Of a DNA stretch of 36,907 bases, positions 14,911 to 23,907 are shown one piece after another. The position numbers and the translations under genes are program-made. Position 1 is the first letter of the stretch; the number at the start of each line of letters is the position of its first letter. Below the pieces are notes generated by a model. That model did no database searches, was not told the origin of the DNA, and was given only the letters and a program-made list of their open reading frames with translations. The stretch lies in NCBI GenBank assembly GCA_021820105.1, contig JAKAED010000020.1, positions 1-36,907 on the forward strand, written 5' to 3'. Source of the stretch: Actinomycetes bacterium. Its GTDB lineage: Bacteria > Actinomycetota > Thermoleophilia > Solirubrobacterales > Solirubrobacteraceae.

Positions 14911-17637
14911 TCAGGATGGAGCGCCGCCGGCGTCCAGCCGCAGGTGCCTGTGCAGCAGCTCCATGAAGCGGTTCACGTCAAGCGGTTTGGTGATGAAGTC
15001 CGTAGCCCCGAGCCGTGTCAGCGCCTGTGCCTGACCCTTAGTGGAATCGGCCGTAACGACCATCACCGGCGTCCGCTGATCGTGCGTGCGCAGGCGCTCG
15101 AGCACATCTGCGCCGGTGATGTCCGGGAGCTGAAGATCCAGGATGATCAGGTCCGGGTGATGCCGCCGCGCGAGCTCCAGGCCGATCGATCCCTGCATCG
15201 CAGAGATCAGCTCGATCCCCGGCCAGCGAGCGAGGATCCGCTGAACCAGCGCAAGATTTGAGAGGTTGTCCTCTATGTAGAGGACCCGCCGGGCCGGAGC
15301 GGCCACTGAGTGCGTCGTGTCCGCGGATGTCTCCACCGGCACCGCGTCTGGACCGGCGTGCGGCACCTTCACCGCGGCCAGCTCGATCTCAAACGTGCTG
15401 CCCACACCGGGTTCAGTGCTCACGTCAATCGTCCCGCCCATGGCCTCAAGCAGGCCGCGAGAGAGCCCCAGCCCCAACCCCGTGCCCTCAATTGAGGTCC
15501 GCTCGGCGCCGAGCCGCTCAAATGGCTCGAACAGATTCGCAAGGTGCTCAGGCGCGATGCCGAAGCCGGTGTCCTTGACGGAGATCCGGATGCGACCTTC
15601 AGCGGCCGCACACGACACCGATATCCCGCCTGCATCGCGGTTGTACTTGATCGCGTTTGAGAGCAGGTTGAGCAACACCTGCTTGAGCCGGTTGCCGTCG
15701 GCAAGGACGTACCGGTCAGGACGGGCGCAGGTTTCGTCGACTGTGATGCTGATGTCACGCTCCCGCGCAAGCGGTCTGACCAGGGCGACCGCCTCGCGGA
15801 TCAGACCCTCCACGAGCACAGGCTCGGGCGAGAGCATCATGCGACCGCTCTCAATGCGGGCGATGTCCAGCACGTCATTGATCAATGCGAGCAGATGGCG
15901 TCCGCCCTTCAGGATGTAGTCAACGGACTCACGGTGTTCATCGGAGATGTCCCCAAGCTGCAGCAGCTGCCCAAAACCGATGATCGCGTTCAGCGGCGTG
16001 CGCAGCTCATGGCTCATGCGGGCAAGGAACTCGCTCTTGGCGAGGTTGGCGGCCTCCGCGCGGGCGCTGGTCGCGAGCAGCTCCGCTCGGGCGCGCTCCG
16101 CACGGCGTTGCTCGGTGACGTCCTGGACAGTGCCTATGTAGGCGCCGGGGTGGTCCGGATCGGCGCGGCCCAGCCCGTGCAGGACCCGCTCCTGGCCACC
16201 CTCGACGAGGATCCGGTAATCCAGCTCGAACAGCTGACCGCCGCCGAATGCATCGGCGTAACCGGTGGCCACACGGTCGCGATCGTCCGGATGGATGTAG
16301 GTGAACAGGTCGCCGCTCGTGGCCGGACCCAGAGCGGGATCTCGTCTGAAGATCCGGTACATCTCCGCGGACCAGGTCGCGTGATCACTCGCGGGATCCC
16401 ACGTCCAGGAGCCGACCCCGGCCATCCGCTGCGCGTCCTCAAGCTCACGCAACATCCGTTCCCGGTCACGAGCGTGCTGGACGTGCGCCGTGATGTCACG
16501 CACCACCGCGGAGGCACCCACGACGGTTCCGTCCGGATCGGTCAGTGGCGAAACTGTCACAGAGGCGTGGATGGTGCGCCCGTCACGGCGCCGCCGCGTG
16601 GTCTCCAGGTGAGAGACGGCGCGCCCGGCCGCGACCTCTGCATAGACCTCCCGCATCTCCTGTCTGCGGTCCTCCGGAACCAGCACCTCAATGTTGCTTC
16701 CGAGCATCTCGCTTGCGGCATAGCCGTAGATGCGCTCAGCCGCCGGATTCCAGCTGGTGACCTCCCCAGTGAGCGTGCTGGTCCAGATCGCATCGTCGGT
16801 CGACTCAACGACCGCGGCCAGACGGGCGTTGACCCGCTCGGCGCGCCGCCGCTCGGTGACGTCGCGGGCAACGGATCCGATGCCCACCACGCGCCCCGTG
16901 GAGTCTCGGACCGGTGAGACGGTCGTGTACAGATCAACGATCGTGCCGTCCTTGCGTCGCCGGGAGGTGGTGTCAACGTGCACCCGCTCACCGCCTGCGA
17001 CCCGCGCCATGACCTCCCGCGCGCTGCCGGCCTGCACATCGGGAACCAGCAGGAAGACGGACTGACCGATCGCCTCCTGCGGCGTGTATCCGTAGATTTC
17101 CTGCGCACCCTGGTTCCAAGTCGTGATGGTCCCGTCAAGGTCAGCGCCGATGATGGCGGCGTCCGAAGCCTCCACGATCGCGGCGAGCGCGGCGTTCATC
17201 CGCTCGTTCCGTTTCTGCTCGGACACGTCGCGGACCACCGCACCGGTGCCAATCAATCCCCCGCCGGGACTCAGAATCGGGGAGAGTGAGACCGACACAT
17301 GGATCAGCCGTCCGTCGCGATGGCGGCGGACCGTCTCCATGTGCCGAACACTCGTCCCGGCGGCTGTCGCCGCAAGCGCCTCAGCAACCTCGGCCCGGCG
17401 GTCATCCGGAACCAGCAGCGCCAGTGGCCGGCCGATGATCTCCGTGGTGGCATAGCCGAACATGCGCTCAGCGCTGCGGTTCCAGCTGGTGACGCGGCCA
17501 TCCAGGTCGATGCTCATGATGGCGTCATCAGAGCTCTCGACGATCGCTGCGAGCAGGGCGGCGTCGTGCGCGGGCGCCGACGCCCCCGGGTCAGTCATCG
17601 CACCAACCCATCTGACAGCCTCGCCAGTCACGGTCAC
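14911..17637 (-). CDS. Hybrid histidine kinase with four PAS domains and a receiver
   Basis: A 908-aa soluble sensor kinase without membrane segments. Domain order: three closely similar PAS/PAC units (about 28-140, 150-262, 272-384), each containing SWN/TWN-x-x-A-E and a DVxE/DITA linker; a fourth, divergent PAS_3-like domain (about 400-510); HisKA with phospho-acceptor His543 in [10 protein letters not shown]; HATPase_c (N661, [15 protein letters not shown]); and a C-terminal receiver with Asp834 (LDLQLP) and Lys884. The GTG start has GGGAAGG seven bases upstream. The final receiver has no output domain, so a further phosphotransfer partner is expected, but none is encoded nearby. The ligand is unknown; PAS domains may bind haem, flavin or small metabolites. 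Confidence 0.95.
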   Translation of the reverse strand: MTVTGEAVRWVGAMTDPGASAPAHDAALLAAIVESSDDAIMSIDLDGRVTSWNRSAERMFGYATTEIIGRPLALLVPDDRRAEVAEALAATAAGTSVRHMETVRRHRDGRLIHVSVSLSPILSPGGGLIGTGAVVRDVSEQKRNERMNAALAAIVEASDAAIIGADLDGTITTWNQGAQEIYGYTPQEAIGQSVFLLVPDVQAGSAREVMARVAGGERVHVDTTSRRRKDGTIVDLYTTVSPVRDSTGRVVGIGSVARDVTERRRAERVNARLAAVVESTDDAIWTSTLTGEVTSWNPAAERIYGYAASEMLGSNIEVLVPEDRRQEMREVYAEVAAGRAVSHLETTRRRRDGRTIHASVTVSPLTDPDGTVVGASAVVRDITAHVQHARDRERMLRELEDAQRMAGVGSWTWDPASDHATWSAEMYRIFRRDPALGPATSGDLFTYIHPDDRDRVATGYADAFGGGQLFELDYRILVEGGQERVLHGLGRADPDHPGAYIGTVQDVTEQRRAERARAELLATSARAEAANLAKSEFLARMSHELRTPLNAIIGFGQLLQLGDISDEHRESVDYILKGGRHLLALINDVLDIARIESGRMMLSPEPVLVEGLIREAVALVRPLARERDISITVDETCARPDRYVLADGNRLKQVLLNLLSNAIKYNRDAGGISVSCAAAEGRIRISVKDTGFGIAPEHLANLFEPFERLGAERTSIEGTGLGLGLSRGLLEAMGGTIDVSTEPGVGSTFEIELAAVKVPHAGPDAVPVETSADTTHSVAAPARRVLYIEDNLSNLALVQRILARWPGIELISAMQGSIGLELARRHHPDLIILDLQLPDITGADVLERLRTHDQRTPVMVVTADSTKGQAQALTRLGATDFITKPLDVNRFMELLHRHLRLDAGGAPS

Positions 17638-17672
17638 GCATAGCCTTCCCGCTCCACCTCAGGGGCGACTCA

Positions 17673-17719
17673 AGCCGGTCCGCTCTGCTGAGTAGTCTAT
17701 TGGCGAGCGAGGACCGGCT
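17673..17719. promoter_or_regulatory. 9-bp inverted repeat upstream of the sensor kinase
   Basis: AGCCGGTCC (17673-17681) and GGACCGGCT (17711-17719) are inverted copies 29 bp apart. On the minus strand a TAGACT box lies between them. It may be an operator around the kinase promoter; support is structural only. Confidence 0.3.
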
Positions 17720-17813
17720 CGTACGGTCTGCGGTCAACTACGGGACGACCTACAGCTGCAGCCGGCCGCCCGCGTGTAGAGGCGTCCCCGCGAGCTGACC
17801 CGCTTCAGTGCAC

Positions 17814-18974
17814 TCAGGCCCTGATCGCGAGACCGCTCGCGGGGTCAAAGAAGTGCATCAGCTCCGGTCTGACGGCGAGCCGCACACGCTCGCCATGGCC
17901 GATCTGGCCATCCGGCTCGATGCGGGCGACGCCGATTCCAGCAGCCGCCTCACCGACCTCGCGCTCCTCATCAACACCCGAGGCGTGTATGCGGCGGGCA
18001 TCAAGCTTGAAGTGCAGCAACTGCTCGGAGCCGAGCGCCTCCACCAGCTCGGTGTCCACGGCGAGCATCGAGCCCTCCGGAGTGCCGGCAACGGCAACCG
18101 AGAGGTTCTCCGGGCGCATCCCGACCACGACCTTGGCATCGGCGTACGCGCCCAGAGCCGGGCGGGCCGCACGCACGGCCGGGGGCAGCGCCAGCGTCTG
18201 CGAGCCGAGCCGCAGCAAGGTGAGGTCGGCGCTGACGGCAGCTTCATACAGATTCATCGCCGGTGAACCCATGAACCCGGCGACGAACAGGTTGTCCGGG
18301 CTGTCATAGAGCACCTTCGGCCGGTCACACTGCTGCAGCACGCCGGCGTTCAGCACGGCGACGCGGTCACCCATCGTCATCGCCTCCGTCTGGTCGTGGG
18401 TGACATACATGGTCGCGACGCCGAGCCGGCGCTGGATGCGGCTGACCTCCGCACGCATCTGCACGCGCAACTTCGCGTCGAGGTTGGAGAGCGGCTCATC
18501 CATCAGGAAGACGGCCGGCTCACGGACGATCGCGCGCCCCATCGCGACGCGCTGGCGCTGGCCGCCGGAGAGCTGAGCGGGCTTGCGGTCGAGCCATTCC
18601 GTCAGGCTGAGCACGTCAGCGGCCTCCTTCACCCGCCGCTGGATCTCATCCTTGGGCAGCTTGCGGATCGACAGCGCGAAGCCGATGTTCTCGCCAACTG
18701 TCATGTGCGGATACAGGGCGTAGTTCTGGAAGACCATCGCGATGTCCCGCTCACGCGCGGGCAGGGTGGTCACATCCCGCTCGCCGATCCGCAACGTGCC
18801 GGAGGTGATCTCCTCCAGCCCCGCGACCATCCGCAGCGCCGTGGTCTTGCCACAGCCCGATGGGCCCACGAGCACCATGAACTCGCCGTCGGCGACCGAG
18901 ATGTCAAGGTCGTGGACTGCGTGGAAGCCGTTGGGATAGACCTTGTTGATCGCGCCCAGTTCGATTGATGCCAC
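17814..18974 (-). CDS. ABC sugar importer ATPase, MsmK/UgpC/MalK type
   Basis: A 386-aa ATPase of the carbohydrate-uptake (CUT1) class. Walker A is GPSGCGKTT (37-45), the Q-loop is Q83, the signature is LSGGQ (135-139) and Walker B is VFLMDEP (155-161), followed by the D-loop SNLDAKLR and switch histidine in THDQTEAM. The C-terminal third is a TOBE/OB-like regulatory domain (VVGMRPENL), as in MalK, UgpC and the multitask ATPases MsmK and MsiK. It is the last gene after the DeoR regulator. It is the only importer ATPase in the window, although two sets of CUT1 permeases are present, so it may energise both. The start is ATG with AGGAG upstream. Confidence 0.95.
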   Translation of the reverse strand: MASIELGAINKVYPNGFHAVHDLDISVADGEFMVLVGPSGCGKTTALRMVAGLEEITSGTLRIGERDVTTLPARERDIAMVFQNYALYPHMTVGENIGFALSIRKLPKDEIQRRVKEAADVLSLTEWLDRKPAQLSGGQRQRVAMGRAIVREPAVFLMDEPLSNLDAKLRVQMRAEVSRIQRRLGVATMYVTHDQTEAMTMGDRVAVLNAGVLQQCDRPKVLYDSPDNLFVAGFMGSPAMNLYEAAVSADLTLLRLGSQTLALPPAVRAARPALGAYADAKVVVGMRPENLSVAVAGTPEGSMLAVDTELVEALGSEQLLHFKLDARRIHASGVDEEREVGEAAAGIGVARIEPDGQIGHGERVRLAVRPELMHFFDPASGLAIRA

Positions 18975-19001
18975 TGCTACTCCTGCTTTCGGTTCCCGGA
19001 C

Positions 19002-19781
19002 TCAGACACGGATGACGTTGACGCCGGCGGCCGTGAGCTCGGCAACGTGCCCCTCGTTGGCGGCCTCATCTGTGATCAGCGTGTCGATCGCCGTCACGTC
19101 GCAGATGCGGGCGAACCCGGTGCGACCGAGCTTGCTGGAGTCGGCCACGGCGATCGCGCGCGCGGCGCGCTGCACGAGCGTCGCGTTGGTCATCGCCTCG
19201 GCGTGGTCATAGGTGGTCAGCCCGCCGCGCAGGTCAAGCCCGTCCACACCCAGGATCGCGAGGTCAAGGTTGAAGGCCTCGATCGCGGAGACCGAGAGCG
19301 GTCCCGAGAGCTCAAAGGAGGCATTTCGCGCCTCGCCGCCGGAGAGGATCAGCCGGATGTTGCTGCGCGGCGCCAACTGCATGCCGATGCTGAGGCTGTT
19401 AGTGACGACCGTCAGGCGGCGGCGGCCGGCTATCGCGCGCGCCACCGCCAGCGTCGTGGTGCCGCCGGTGAGACCGACCGACGAGCCGTCGCGCACGAAC
19501 TTTGCAGCAGCGTCAGCGATCCGGCGCTTCTCCACCGGATGCTGGGAGGCGCGCTCCGCGATGGGACGCTCGACGAACCCGCCGGGCCGTCCGACCCTGC
19601 CCCATGAGCGCGCGACCGCGCCCTGCTGCTCCAGCACTCTGGTGTCACGCCTGATCGTTGCCGGAGCAACCGACAGTTGCTCAGCGAGCCACTCCACCGT
19701 CACCGGATGCGCGGCCGTCTCGACCAACTCCACGACCGTGCGCAGGCGCTCGTCGCGACCGTTGCCCTCGGGTTCACTCAT
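19002..19781 (-). CDS. DeoR/GlpR-family transcriptional regulator
   Basis: A 259-aa sugar-responsive repressor. The N-terminal winged helix-turn-helix is PVTVEWLAEQLSVAPATIRR with DTRVLEQQGAV. The C-terminal DeoR sensor domain resembles ribose-5-phosphate isomerase, with GLTGGTTTLAVARAI, NSLSIGMQL, GVDGLDLRGGLTTYD and VADSSKLGRTGF. Members usually respond to a phosphorylated sugar. I chose the ATG at 19781; the frame stays open to a TTG at 19832 that lies inside the upstream permease gene. It sits between the permease and ATPase genes of the operon it probably controls. AgaR, repressor of the aga amino-sugar genes, belongs to the same family, which fits the SIS/PfkB/aldolase genes upstream. 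Confidence 0.93.
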   Translation of the reverse strand: MSEPEGNGRDERLRTVVELVETAAHPVTVEWLAEQLSVAPATIRRDTRVLEQQGAVARSWGRVGRPGGFVERPIAERASQHPVEKRRIADAAAKFVRDGSSVGLTGGTTTLAVARAIAGRRRLTVVTNSLSIGMQLAPRSNIRLILSGGEARNASFELSGPLSVSAIEAFNLDLAILGVDGLDLRGGLTTYDHAEAMTNATLVQRAARAIAVADSSKLGRTGFARICDVTAIDTLITDEAANEGHVAELTAAGVNVIRV

Positions 19782-19800
19782 GCGTGGAGCTCGACTCTGA

Positions 19801-20649
19801 TCACTTGACACTCCCGGCAACGATGCCGTCAACGATGAAACGGTTCAGGAAGAAGACGATCAACGCCGGCACGGCGATCGCGACGATCGCGCCCGCGTTG
19901 ATCATCGTGTAGGGAACCACGTGACGGCCCGCAAGCGCGGACAGCGCGACCGTGAGCGGCTGCGTGGCGTTGGTGCTCGACAGCACCAACGGGAAGATGA
20001 ACTGCCCCCAGCCGAACAGGAAGGTGATGATCGCCGCCGCCGCCATCCCGGGACGCACGATCGGGAGCACGATGCGGCGAAAGATCTGCAGCGTGGTCGC
20101 ACCATCAATCGCCGCAGCCTCCTCAATACTCGCGGGGAGAGCCTGAAACATGTTGTACATGATCCACATCGCCAGAGGGAGGAAGCCTGAGGTGTACACG
20201 AAGATGATCCCGATGTAGGTGTTCACCAGGTGTGTGGTGGTGAGGATCTGATAGATCGGGATCAGCGTCGCGTAGACCGGGAGCGTCAGGGTCGCCAGCA
20301 CCAGGTAGAAGAGGGCGCCACGTAGACGGAAACGCAGACGCGCAAAGGCGTAGGCGCCGACCACCGCTATGACCAGTGTCAGGATCGTGGCGCCGAGGCT
20401 CTCGATCGAGGAGTTGAGCAGCGCCTGCCCGACGCCGCCGGCCGTGGAGGCACTGGAAGGTCCGACACCGAAGATCGCCTCGTAGTTGGAGAACTGCAGG
20501 TGTGTCGGAAACCAGGTTGGCGGGTTGCTCTGTGCCTCGGCGTTGGTCTGCAGGCTCGTGTTCAACGCCCAGTAGACGGGGAACAGCGACCAGAGCAGCA
20601 CCACCGCGATGCCGATCGGACGCAGCCAGCGCAGGCGTGAACGCCGCAT
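19801..20649 (-). CDS. ABC sugar importer permease, MalG-like
   Basis: A 282-aa inner-membrane protein with six predicted helices. The cytoplasmic EAA loop that docks the ATPase is EEAAAIDGAT...IVLPIVRPG. The N-terminus (LLWSLFPVYWALNTSLQ) and the ending VDGIVAGSVKx are typical of MalG/MsmG/ThuG-type CUT1 permeases. The ATG shares one base with the stop of the MalF-like gene (TGATG), so the two are translationally coupled. Its likely partners are the MalF-like permease, the binding protein at 21642-22964 and the ATPase at 17814-18974. Confidence 0.94.
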   Translation of the reverse strand: MRRSRLRWLRPIGIAVVLLWSLFPVYWALNTSLQTNAEAQSNPPTWFPTHLQFSNYEAIFGVGPSSASTAGGVGQALLNSSIESLGATILTLVIAVVGAYAFARLRFRLRGALFYLVLATLTLPVYATLIPIYQILTTTHLVNTYIGIIFVYTSGFLPLAMWIMYNMFQALPASIEEAAAIDGATTLQIFRRIVLPIVRPGMAAAAIITFLFGWGQFIFPLVLSSTNATQPLTVALSALAGRHVVPYTMINAGAIVAIAVPALIVFFLNRFIVDGIVAGSVK

Positions 20650-21581
20650 CAGTACTCAACCTTGCGGTAGATGATCTTCACGGCGAGCAATGAGAGGGCG
20701 ATCGTCGTCACCGTGGCCATCAACGAGAGCGCATAGCCGTCGCCGAAGTTGAGGTTGCCGAACGTGATCTGGTAGGTCTCACTCATCAGCGAGGAACCAG
20801 TCGAGGCGCCGGCGTTGAGCACGTACACCTGATCAAAGATGTTCAGGGACATGACCAGGCCCTCCACGACCGCGATCGCGATCCCGGGACGGATCAGCGG
20901 CAGCGTGATGCGCTTGATCGCGTGCCAGCCGTTGGCACCGTCAACGTCGGCTGCCTCGTATAGCTCTGAGGGGATCGACTGCAGGGACGCGAGCACCAGA
21001 ATCGCCGCCAGCGGCGTGATCTGCCAGACCTGCACAAGGGAGATGAAGAAGATCGTCTCCAGCTGATGGGTTCCGAGCCACAGCTGGTAGTTGTGGATCA
21101 CGCCGGCAGTCTTGAGCGTGGCGTTGAGCACACCAAACGTCGGGTCATAGATCCAAGACCAGATCACGCCCTCAACCACGCCCGGCAGCGCCCATGGCAG
21201 CACCATCAGCGCCAGGACGATCCCGCGACCGCGGAACCGGCGCTGCAGCAGCAATCCGAAGAGGATGCCGAGCCCGACCGACAGCACCACTCCAAAAACC
21301 ACGTAGATGCCGGTGTTCAGCAGGCTGGCTCGCACCTGTGCGTTATTGAAAACGTCCTGGAAGTTGCTGAACCCGGCAAAGTGTGTCGGCGGCACCAGAG
21401 CGTTGTCGTGCACAAACGCCGCGTAGGCCGTCTTGATCGTTGGATACAGCGCGAGCGCGCCGATGAAGACGAGCAGGGGCGCGACCATCGCATATGGCAG
21501 CGCGGTCTCGGCCGCGCCGCGGCGGATCGTCTGGCTCCTGTTCTGATTGGTCCGCCCGGGCAGGCGGCTGAGTGCGCTCAT
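20649..21581 (-). CDS. ABC sugar importer permease, MalF-like
   Basis: A 310-aa permease with six predicted helices and an EAA loop (ELYEAADVDGANGW...ITLPLIRPG). The FLAPMLxF-like first helix is present (YAMVAPLLVFIGALALYP), and the first periplasmic stretch contains HFAGFSNFQDVF, typical of UgpA/MalF CUT1 subunits. I prefer the ATG at 21581 over a GTG at 21611, because the latter falls within the stem-loop that separates this gene from the binding-protein gene. It overlaps the next permease by one base. Confidence 0.93.
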   Translation of the reverse strand: MSALSRLPGRTNQNRSQTIRRGAAETALPYAMVAPLLVFIGALALYPTIKTAYAAFVHDNALVPPTHFAGFSNFQDVFNNAQVRASLLNTGIYVVFGVVLSVGLGILFGLLLQRRFRGRGIVLALMVLPWALPGVVEGVIWSWIYDPTFGVLNATLKTAGVIHNYQLWLGTHQLETIFFISLVQVWQITPLAAILVLASLQSIPSELYEAADVDGANGWHAIKRITLPLIRPGIAIAVVEGLVMSLNIFDQVYVLNAGASTGSSLMSETYQITFGNLNFGDGYALSLMATVTTIALSLLAVKIIYRKVEY

Positions 21582-21598
21582 CCTGGTGAGAGGCCGGG

Positions 21599-21629
21599 GC
21601 TGGGGCCGCACAAGCGGTGCGGCCCCAGC
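21599..21629 (-). other. Intra-operon 13-bp stem-loop after the binding-protein gene
   Basis: GCTGGGGCCGCAC and GTGCGGCCCCAGC form a perfect 13-bp stem around five bases. It lies between the binding-protein stop (21642) and the MalF-like start (21581) and has no T-tract. Such hairpins can block 3' degradation or partly terminate transcription, giving more binding protein than permease. The second ABC operon has one of the same design. Confidence 0.7.
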
Positions 21630-21641
21630 ACGGAGGCTGTC

Positions 21642-22964
21642 TTACCCGCCGAGGCTCTTGACCTGCTGGGCGATCGCGCTGATCGCCGCCCCAACGGACT
21701 CACTACCGGATGCAGCCTGGTGGATGTTCGTGTAGACGGCGTTGGAGAACTGCGCATACCACGGCGGGGCGCCGGCCGGGAAGATCGGCTTCGCGTGGTG
21801 TTCGAGCAGCGCCTGCAGGGTCGCGGCACCGGGGACCTTGTGCGACTTGACGAGATCCGCAAGGCCGCCCCGGTTGGACGGCAGCGGGAAGGTGGGGATC
21901 ACGTACTTGGAGCCCTTGGCGCCTGCAAACGCGGCCTGGTTGGCAGGCTGTTCCATCCACTTCATGAACACCAGGGCGGCCGCGACATGCTTGGCCGTCG
22001 TGGGGATGCCGATGCCATCGGGGTTGCCGAGGTTGGCGCCAACACCCTTGGCGCCGGGCGTCGGGATGTAGCTGACCTGGCCGACCACCTTGGACTGCGA
22101 GGGCACGTTGTAGATCGTGCCGACGTCACCCGAGTAGTCGGAGAAGACGCTGGCGGTCACCCCGTGCGCCTGATCGGTCTCAAGCGCCTGATAGTCCTGC
22201 ATGTTGAGGTTCGCCTTGGGGACCAGGCCGGTCTTGTAGGCGTTGATCATCCAGGCCATCGCCTTGTAACCGGGCGAGGAGGGCGAGGTGAACAGCGGCT
22301 TGTAGTTGGCGCTCAACACGTTGCCGCCAAATGCTGCCGTCATCTCATACCAGTAGGTCGAGAGGCCCTCGGCCGCGGCAAATGGGATGTCCAGCGGGTT
22401 CTTCGCCGAGGTCTTGGCGGCAATCGCCTTGAGGTCGGCCTCATACTGAGTGAGTGTCGTCGGATTGCGCTTGACACCGGCTGCGTGCAGGTACTTCTCG
22501 TTCATGGTCGTGACCAGCAAGGAGCCGTCCATCGGCATCCCCAGCAGCTGGCCCTTGCGGATGAAGGCCGGTGCCTGCGGGTACTGGGCACGCACGCTCG
22601 CAAGCGGGAAGTACTTGTTCAACGGCTGGAACCACTTGGTCGCGTAGTACTCACCAACCTTCGACCAGTCGACGTCGGTGACGTCGGCGAAGTAGCTGTG
22701 CGCCTGTGCGGCCGCAGCGATCTTGGTCTGTAGCGAGTCCCACTGGACGTAGTTCCAGTTGACCTTGATGCCCGTCTGCTTGGTGAACTGCGCCAGGTCG
22801 GCCTTTGGCGCCGGATAGGCGATTGCCACGTTGATGGTGGTGCCCTTCAGCGATGACGACGCGGCCGTTGCCTTATGCGCGCTGGCGCTGCTCGCCACGG
22901 CCGCGCTGATCGCCAGCGCTCCCGTCAGTGTTGTTGCGATTCCGAATCGCCGTTTACGTCTCAT
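21642..22964 (-). CDS. ABC sugar importer solute-binding protein (family 1)
   Basis: A 440-aa extracytoplasmic sugar-binding protein. The chosen ATG has GGAGGAGCAGGAAA ahead of it; the longer open frame upstream is not coding-like. An N-terminal export signal is clear: basic MRRKRRF, a hydrophobic stretch to about residue 24 and a small-residue cleavage region near SSASA-HK. There is no lipobox, and I find no cysteine anywhere in the protein, so lipid anchoring is not possible. The mature part has family-1 SBP features such as KQTGIKVNWNYVQWD, MPMDGSLLVTTMNEKYL and FMKWMEQPANQAAF. It follows the aldolase gene by 52 bp. Substrate unknown; the neighbouring catabolic genes suggest an amino sugar or other hexose derivative. 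Confidence 0.93.
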   Translation of the reverse strand: MRRKRRFGIATTLTGALAISAAVASSASAHKATAASSSLKGTTINVAIAYPAPKADLAQFTKQTGIKVNWNYVQWDSLQTKIAAAAQAHSYFADVTDVDWSKVGEYYATKWFQPLNKYFPLASVRAQYPQAPAFIRKGQLLGMPMDGSLLVTTMNEKYLHAAGVKRNPTTLTQYEADLKAIAAKTSAKNPLDIPFAAAEGLSTYWYEMTAAFGGNVLSANYKPLFTSPSSPGYKAMAWMINAYKTGLVPKANLNMQDYQALETDQAHGVTASVFSDYSGDVGTIYNVPSQSKVVGQVSYIPTPGAKGVGANLGNPDGIGIPTTAKHVAAALVFMKWMEQPANQAAFAGAKGSKYVIPTFPLPSNRGGLADLVKSHKVPGAATLQALLEHHAKPIFPAGAPPWYAQFSNAVYTNIHQAASGSESVGAAISAIAQQVKSLGG

Positions 22965-23016
22965 TTTCCTGCTCCTCCCGATGTGCGTCTGACTGTTGCT
23001 AGGGGTCTCTCTCTGT

Positions 23017-23907
23017 TCATGCTCCTGCCACGGCCGCTGCCGCCGCGTGGCGGTAAGCGGTCGCGATGTCGAGGTAGGCGGTGGCGATCCTGTCGACCAC
23101 CTCGTCCTCGTCAATCTCTCGTCTGACAAGTGCGGCATATGGGTCGGTCCAAAGCGTCCGCCCGACCGCAAAGCCGACAAAGCCGCCGGTCGCAGCTGCG
23201 ATCTGAACCCAACGGATCACGCTCGCGCGATCCTGACCGCGGCCAAGCACCAGGCAGCCGGATTCGGCGTTGGCAGCCGCCGCGGCCGCGACTGCCGCTG
23301 CCGCCGCCGCGTCGTTGTTGCCCTCGAGCTTCCACCAGTCCGGGCGCAGGCCGTCCGCGGCGAGCTGCTCAATCGCCGCCACGGTGAGGGCGGGCCGGAG
23401 TTCGTCATCGAAACGCGTCGTGGCGGCGGCCTGTTCGGCCGTGGGTGGAACGAGGACCTCAAGCATGAAGCGATGGCTGGTGGTACGCAGGTACTCCTGG
23501 AGCCGCTTCAACTGCGTGCGCGAGCGCGCGTTGCGCTCGGCATCGCCGGCGACGTTGTAGCGGACGAGCGCCTTGACCGCGTGGGGATCGACGCGCTCGA
23601 TCGCCGCCGCAAAGCCGTCGCCGTGCTCGAAGACGAACTCGGGTTGGCCGCTGCGCTCTGACGGGATCACGACCGGAAGCTGCACCGCCGCTGCGGCGGG
23701 GATCGCGTCAACTCCGTACTCCTCATCCAGCAACAGCATCGGAGTCTCATCGGGCCCCAGTTGCGGACGTGCGCTGTCAAGCGCCCGCACACACAGGACC
23801 TTGAGCCGGCGTGCCGCAACCTCGGTTTCCGCGGCCGGTACGCCGAGCGAGGACAACCACCCGCGTAGAGAGTTGCGGTGGTCAACGGCCATGATGAAGG
23901 TCGTCAC
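23017..23907 (-). CDS. DUF2090-domain sugar-phosphate aldolase
   Basis: A 296-aa TIM-barrel protein of the DUF2090 family, the domain that forms the C-terminal aldolase half of proteobacterial IolC and is related to LacD/YihT aldolases. Family features are MAVDHRNSL at the start, LLLDEEYG, VKALVRYN, the PDWWKLEG block (Lys193, candidate Schiff-base lysine by analogy with KVE in LacD) and GFAVGRTLW. An alanine run (about 199-213) is unusual. The GTG overlaps the kinase stop by GTGA. Together with the PfkB kinase it would phosphorylate and split a ketohexose phosphate (tagatose, fructose or a deoxy-keto-gluconate type). The product assignment is inference. Confidence 0.85.
   Translation of the reverse strand: MTTFIMAVDHRNSLRGWLSSLGVPAAETEVAARRLKVLCVRALDSARPQLGPDETPMLLLDEEYGVDAIPAAAAVQLPVVIPSERSGQPEFVFEHGDGFAAAIERVDPHAVKALVRYNVAGDAERNARSRTQLKRLQEYLRTTSHRFMLEVLVPPTAEQAAATTRFDDELRPALTVAAIEQLAADGLRPDWWKLEGNNDAAAAAAVAAAAAANAESGCLVLGRGQDRASVIRWVQIAAATGGFVGFAVGRTLWTDPYAALVRREIDEDEVVDRIATAYLDIATAYRHAAAAAVAGA

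Noticed and set aside
15895-16917. Open plus-strand frame of 340 codons within the hybrid kinase gene
   Set aside because: Antisense to well-defined PAS and HisKA domains, without motifs of its own.
21066-22733. Long open plus-strand frame of 555 codons
   Set aside because: It lies antisense to the MalF-like and binding-protein genes, is rich in Arg/Gly/His without recognisable domains, and is the usual mirror frame of GC-rich coding DNA.
23271-23330. GCC/GCG-rich repetitive stretch
   Set aside because: It encodes the alanine run of the DUF2090 protein in frame; low-complexity coding sequence, not a mobile or regulatory repeat.
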